Assembly: GCA_025929535.1 (NCBI GenBank)
Contig: JAICLZ010000003.1
Location: 53,535 to 117,534 of the forward strand
Reading direction: 5' to 3'
Source: Gemmatimonadaceae bacterium
Lineage (GTDB): Bacteria; Gemmatimonadota; Gemmatimonadetes; Gemmatimonadales; Gemmatimonadaceae
DNA: 64,000 nt
In this document: in pieces, positions 62,673 to 64,000 of the stretch
How positions within the stretch are numbered: position 1 is the stretch's first letter
Layout: every line of letters begins with the position of its first letter
Made by a program: the position numbers and the translations under genes
The notes under the pieces: generated by a model
The model's database searches: none
Told to the model about the DNA's origin: nothing
Seen by the model: the letters and a program-made list of their open reading frames with translations, nothing else

Positions 62673-62685
62673 GTGGAGGTCACCA

Positions 62686-63963
62686 ATGGCAACACGAGTC
62701 GAAGCGCGGACGAGCATGAATCCACTGGACTACGATTACAGCAGTTTTTTCTACTCGTCGAGCGACGACCCGTTTTCGATTCTCGAGCCTTACAACGAGT
62801 GGTTCAATCAAGCGGTGCCAGAGGGCTACTACCTGTTTGCCCAGGCCATGTCGACGCCGCCGAGCGGCACGGTCGACCTGACGGAAGGATTGCACCACGA
62901 GCACGTCAGACTCGTCAATCTATCCTCCTACAACTATCTCGGCCTGTCCTATCGCCGTGAAGTGATCGAGGCAGCGAAAGCGGCGCTGGACAAGTACGGG
63001 CTCGGCGCGGCGGGCTCGCCGATCCTGAGCGGCACGATGAACGTGCACTACGAGCTCGAGGCGGCACTCGCGCGTTTCAAGAAGAAGGAAGCGGTGATGG
63101 TATTCCCGACGGGATACAGTACGAACGTCGGGATGATCTCGGGGCTCATGCGCCCGGGCGACTGGGTCATCTCCGACCAGAACGCACACGCGAGCATCGT
63201 CGACGGCGCGATCCTCTCGAAGGCGAACGTGCGGTTCTTCCGCCACAACAATCCGGCGGATCTCGAGAAAAAGCTCAAGCAGACCACCGGCAAGAAGCTC
63301 GTCGCCATCGAGGGCGTCTACTCGATGGACGGCGACGAGTGCCCGCTCCCGGAGCTCGTGGCGGTTGCCAAGAAGTACGGCGCGCGCATTCTGCTCGATG
63401 AGGCGCACTCCGCGTTCGTCTACGGTGCGAACGGGCGAGGGGTGGCCGAGAAGTTCGGGCTCGAGGATGAAGTCGACATTCACATCGGCACGTTCTCGAA
63501 GGCGCTGGGCGGCCAGGGCGGCTACGTCGCCGGCTCGCAGAACCTGTACAACTATCTGAAGGGGTTCGCGCGCTCGCGCGTGTTCTCCTGCGCGCTGGCG
63601 CCGGTGGTCGCGGCGGGCGTGCTCAGGGCGCTGGAGCTCCAGATCGCGGAGCCGGAGCTGCGCGACAAGCTCTGGTCGAACGTCGCCTACATGCGCGGGC
63701 GGCTCGAGGAGGAAGGCGTGGACGTCGGCGATTCGACGTCGCAGATCTTCCCGATCATGGTCCGCAACGACCGCCGGATCTTCGAGCTCGGACACAAGCT
63801 GCTCAAGGCGGGGCTCTACCTGCAGCCGATCATCTATCCTGCGGTCGCAAAGCACCGGTCGCGCTTTCGCGTGTCGGTGTCGTCGTCGCACACCACTGAA
63901 CAGCTCGACGAGGGCGTCTCGATTCTCGCCCGCGTACTTCGTGATGAGGGAATACTTGTATGA
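62686..63963 (+). CDS. Alpha-oxoamine synthase, serine palmitoyltransferase-like
   Basis: A 425-residue PLP enzyme of the AOS family (SPT, KBL, BioF, HemA). Lysine K272 (GTFSKALGG) binds PLP, with H168 (QNAHASI), D238 and H241 (LLDEAHSAF) in the expected places. The N-terminal extension (YDYSSFFYSSSDDPF, then EPYNEW) and the lipid-gene neighbourhood favour serine palmitoyltransferase, the first step to sphingoid bases; a 2-amino-3-ketobutyrate ligase is the alternative. ATG 62686 has GGAGG six bases upstream. It overlaps the next gene as ATGA. Confidence 0.87.
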   Translation: MATRVEARTSMNPLDYDYSSFFYSSSDDPFSILEPYNEWFNQAVPEGYYLFAQAMSTPPSGTVDLTEGLHHEHVRLVNLSSYNYLGLSYRREVIEAAKAALDKYGLGAAGSPILSGTMNVHYELEAALARFKKKEAVMVFPTGYSTNVGMISGLMRPGDWVISDQNAHASIVDGAILSKANVRFFRHNNPADLEKKLKQTTGKKLVAIEGVYSMDGDECPLPELVAVAKKYGARILLDEAHSAFVYGANGRGVAEKFGLEDEVDIHIGTFSKALGGQGGYVAGSQNLYNYLKGFARSRVFSCALAPVVAAGVLRALELQIAEPELRDKLWSNVAYMRGRLEEEGVDVGDSTSQIFPIMVRNDRRIFELGHKLLKAGLYLQPIIYPAVAKHRSRFRVSVSSSHTTEQLDEGVSILARVLRDEGILV

Positions 63964-64000
63964 GCACTTCTGACGGGATGGTGCAGTACCACTTTCGTGA
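63960..64000 (+). CDS. Unknown gene, 5' end only (cut by window end)
   Basis: ATG 63960 overlaps the stop of the SPT-like gene (ATGA) and the frame runs off the window after 13 residues (MSTSDGMVQYHFR). It is probably in the same operon, hence a candidate sphingolipid or lipid gene. No family can be told from so few residues. Confidence 0.5.
   Translation, partial: MSTSDGMVQYHFR

Overview
The window is high-GC bacterial DNA (roughly two thirds G+C by eye). It has very tight gene packing, many GTG/TTG starts, and frequent 1-4 base stop/start overlaps (ATGA, GTGA, TTGA, TGATG). The gene content (cytochrome c maturation, heme A/O synthesis, acetyl-CoA synthetase, aconitase, a secreted M28 peptidase, a two-domain M16 peptidase, a sortase in an apparently diderm context, and lipid genes including a serine-palmitoyltransferase-like enzyme) fits an aerobic, chemoheterotrophic soil or sediment bacterium. 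Gemmatimonadota is my best guess from the overall style, but no marker gene here proves it. I saw no tRNA, rRNA, CRISPR array, prophage or insertion sequence.

Region by region. 1-4999: a partial amino-acid permease, then a respiratory set (a CoxII-like membrane hairpin, ctaA, ctaB, a small unknown, an ABC exporter). 5045-7730: secreted unknown, M24 peptidase and a V4R-like protein on the minus strand. 7922-14730: a plus-strand run of anti-sigma factor, DUF92 membrane protein, B12-binding radical SAM enzyme, geranylgeranyl-reductase-like flavoprotein, flavin reductase, methyltransferase, SRPBCC protein and ketosynthase. This looks like a small uncharacterised biosynthetic operon for a lipid, quinone or polyketide product. 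14731-18560: a loose region with two clear gene remnants between a membrane protein, an acyltransferase and a DHFR-like protein. 18561-20201: prfC. 20222-22794: an arsenic/mercury resistance island with arsR, arsM, arsN2, a MerC/MerT-like protein and a GDCCVxC protein, with two matching ArsR-type palindromes.

22874-33548: one long minus-strand run. In transcription order it is a tyrosine-recombinase-like protein, ccmA, ccmB, ccmC, ccmD, a cobA-hemD fusion, hemC, hemB, an aldo/keto reductase, ppa, a DHH phosphoesterase and a DUF2235 hydrolase. It joins tetrapyrrole synthesis to heme export and cytochrome c assembly. 33674-44639: acs, a GNAT, an alcohol dehydrogenase-like reductase, a disulfide-forming pair (DsbA-like plus VKOR), a hydrolase, a phosphatidyltransferase, a cyclic-nucleotide-binding protein, and a SpeD-like protein coupled to a large membrane protein. 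44727-53838: M16 peptidase, TPR protein, psuG, M28 peptidase, and a sortase next to a protein with a sorting-signal-like tail. 53900-58908: a patatin-ferredoxin fusion, an M20 deacylase and aconitase. 58924-64000: a lipid locus with a CDP-alcohol phosphotransferase, a TAM41-like nucleotidyltransferase, a PlsC-type acyltransferase and, divergently, a serine-palmitoyltransferase-like enzyme that continues into a gene cut by the window end.

The most interesting items are the 8191-14730 biosynthetic run, the TAM41-like/SPT lipid locus, the SpeD-like protein that has lost its processing serine, the recombinase lacking two catalytic residues at the head of the ccm/hem run, the patatin-ferredoxin fusion, the sortase/substrate pair, and the ArsR promoter architecture.
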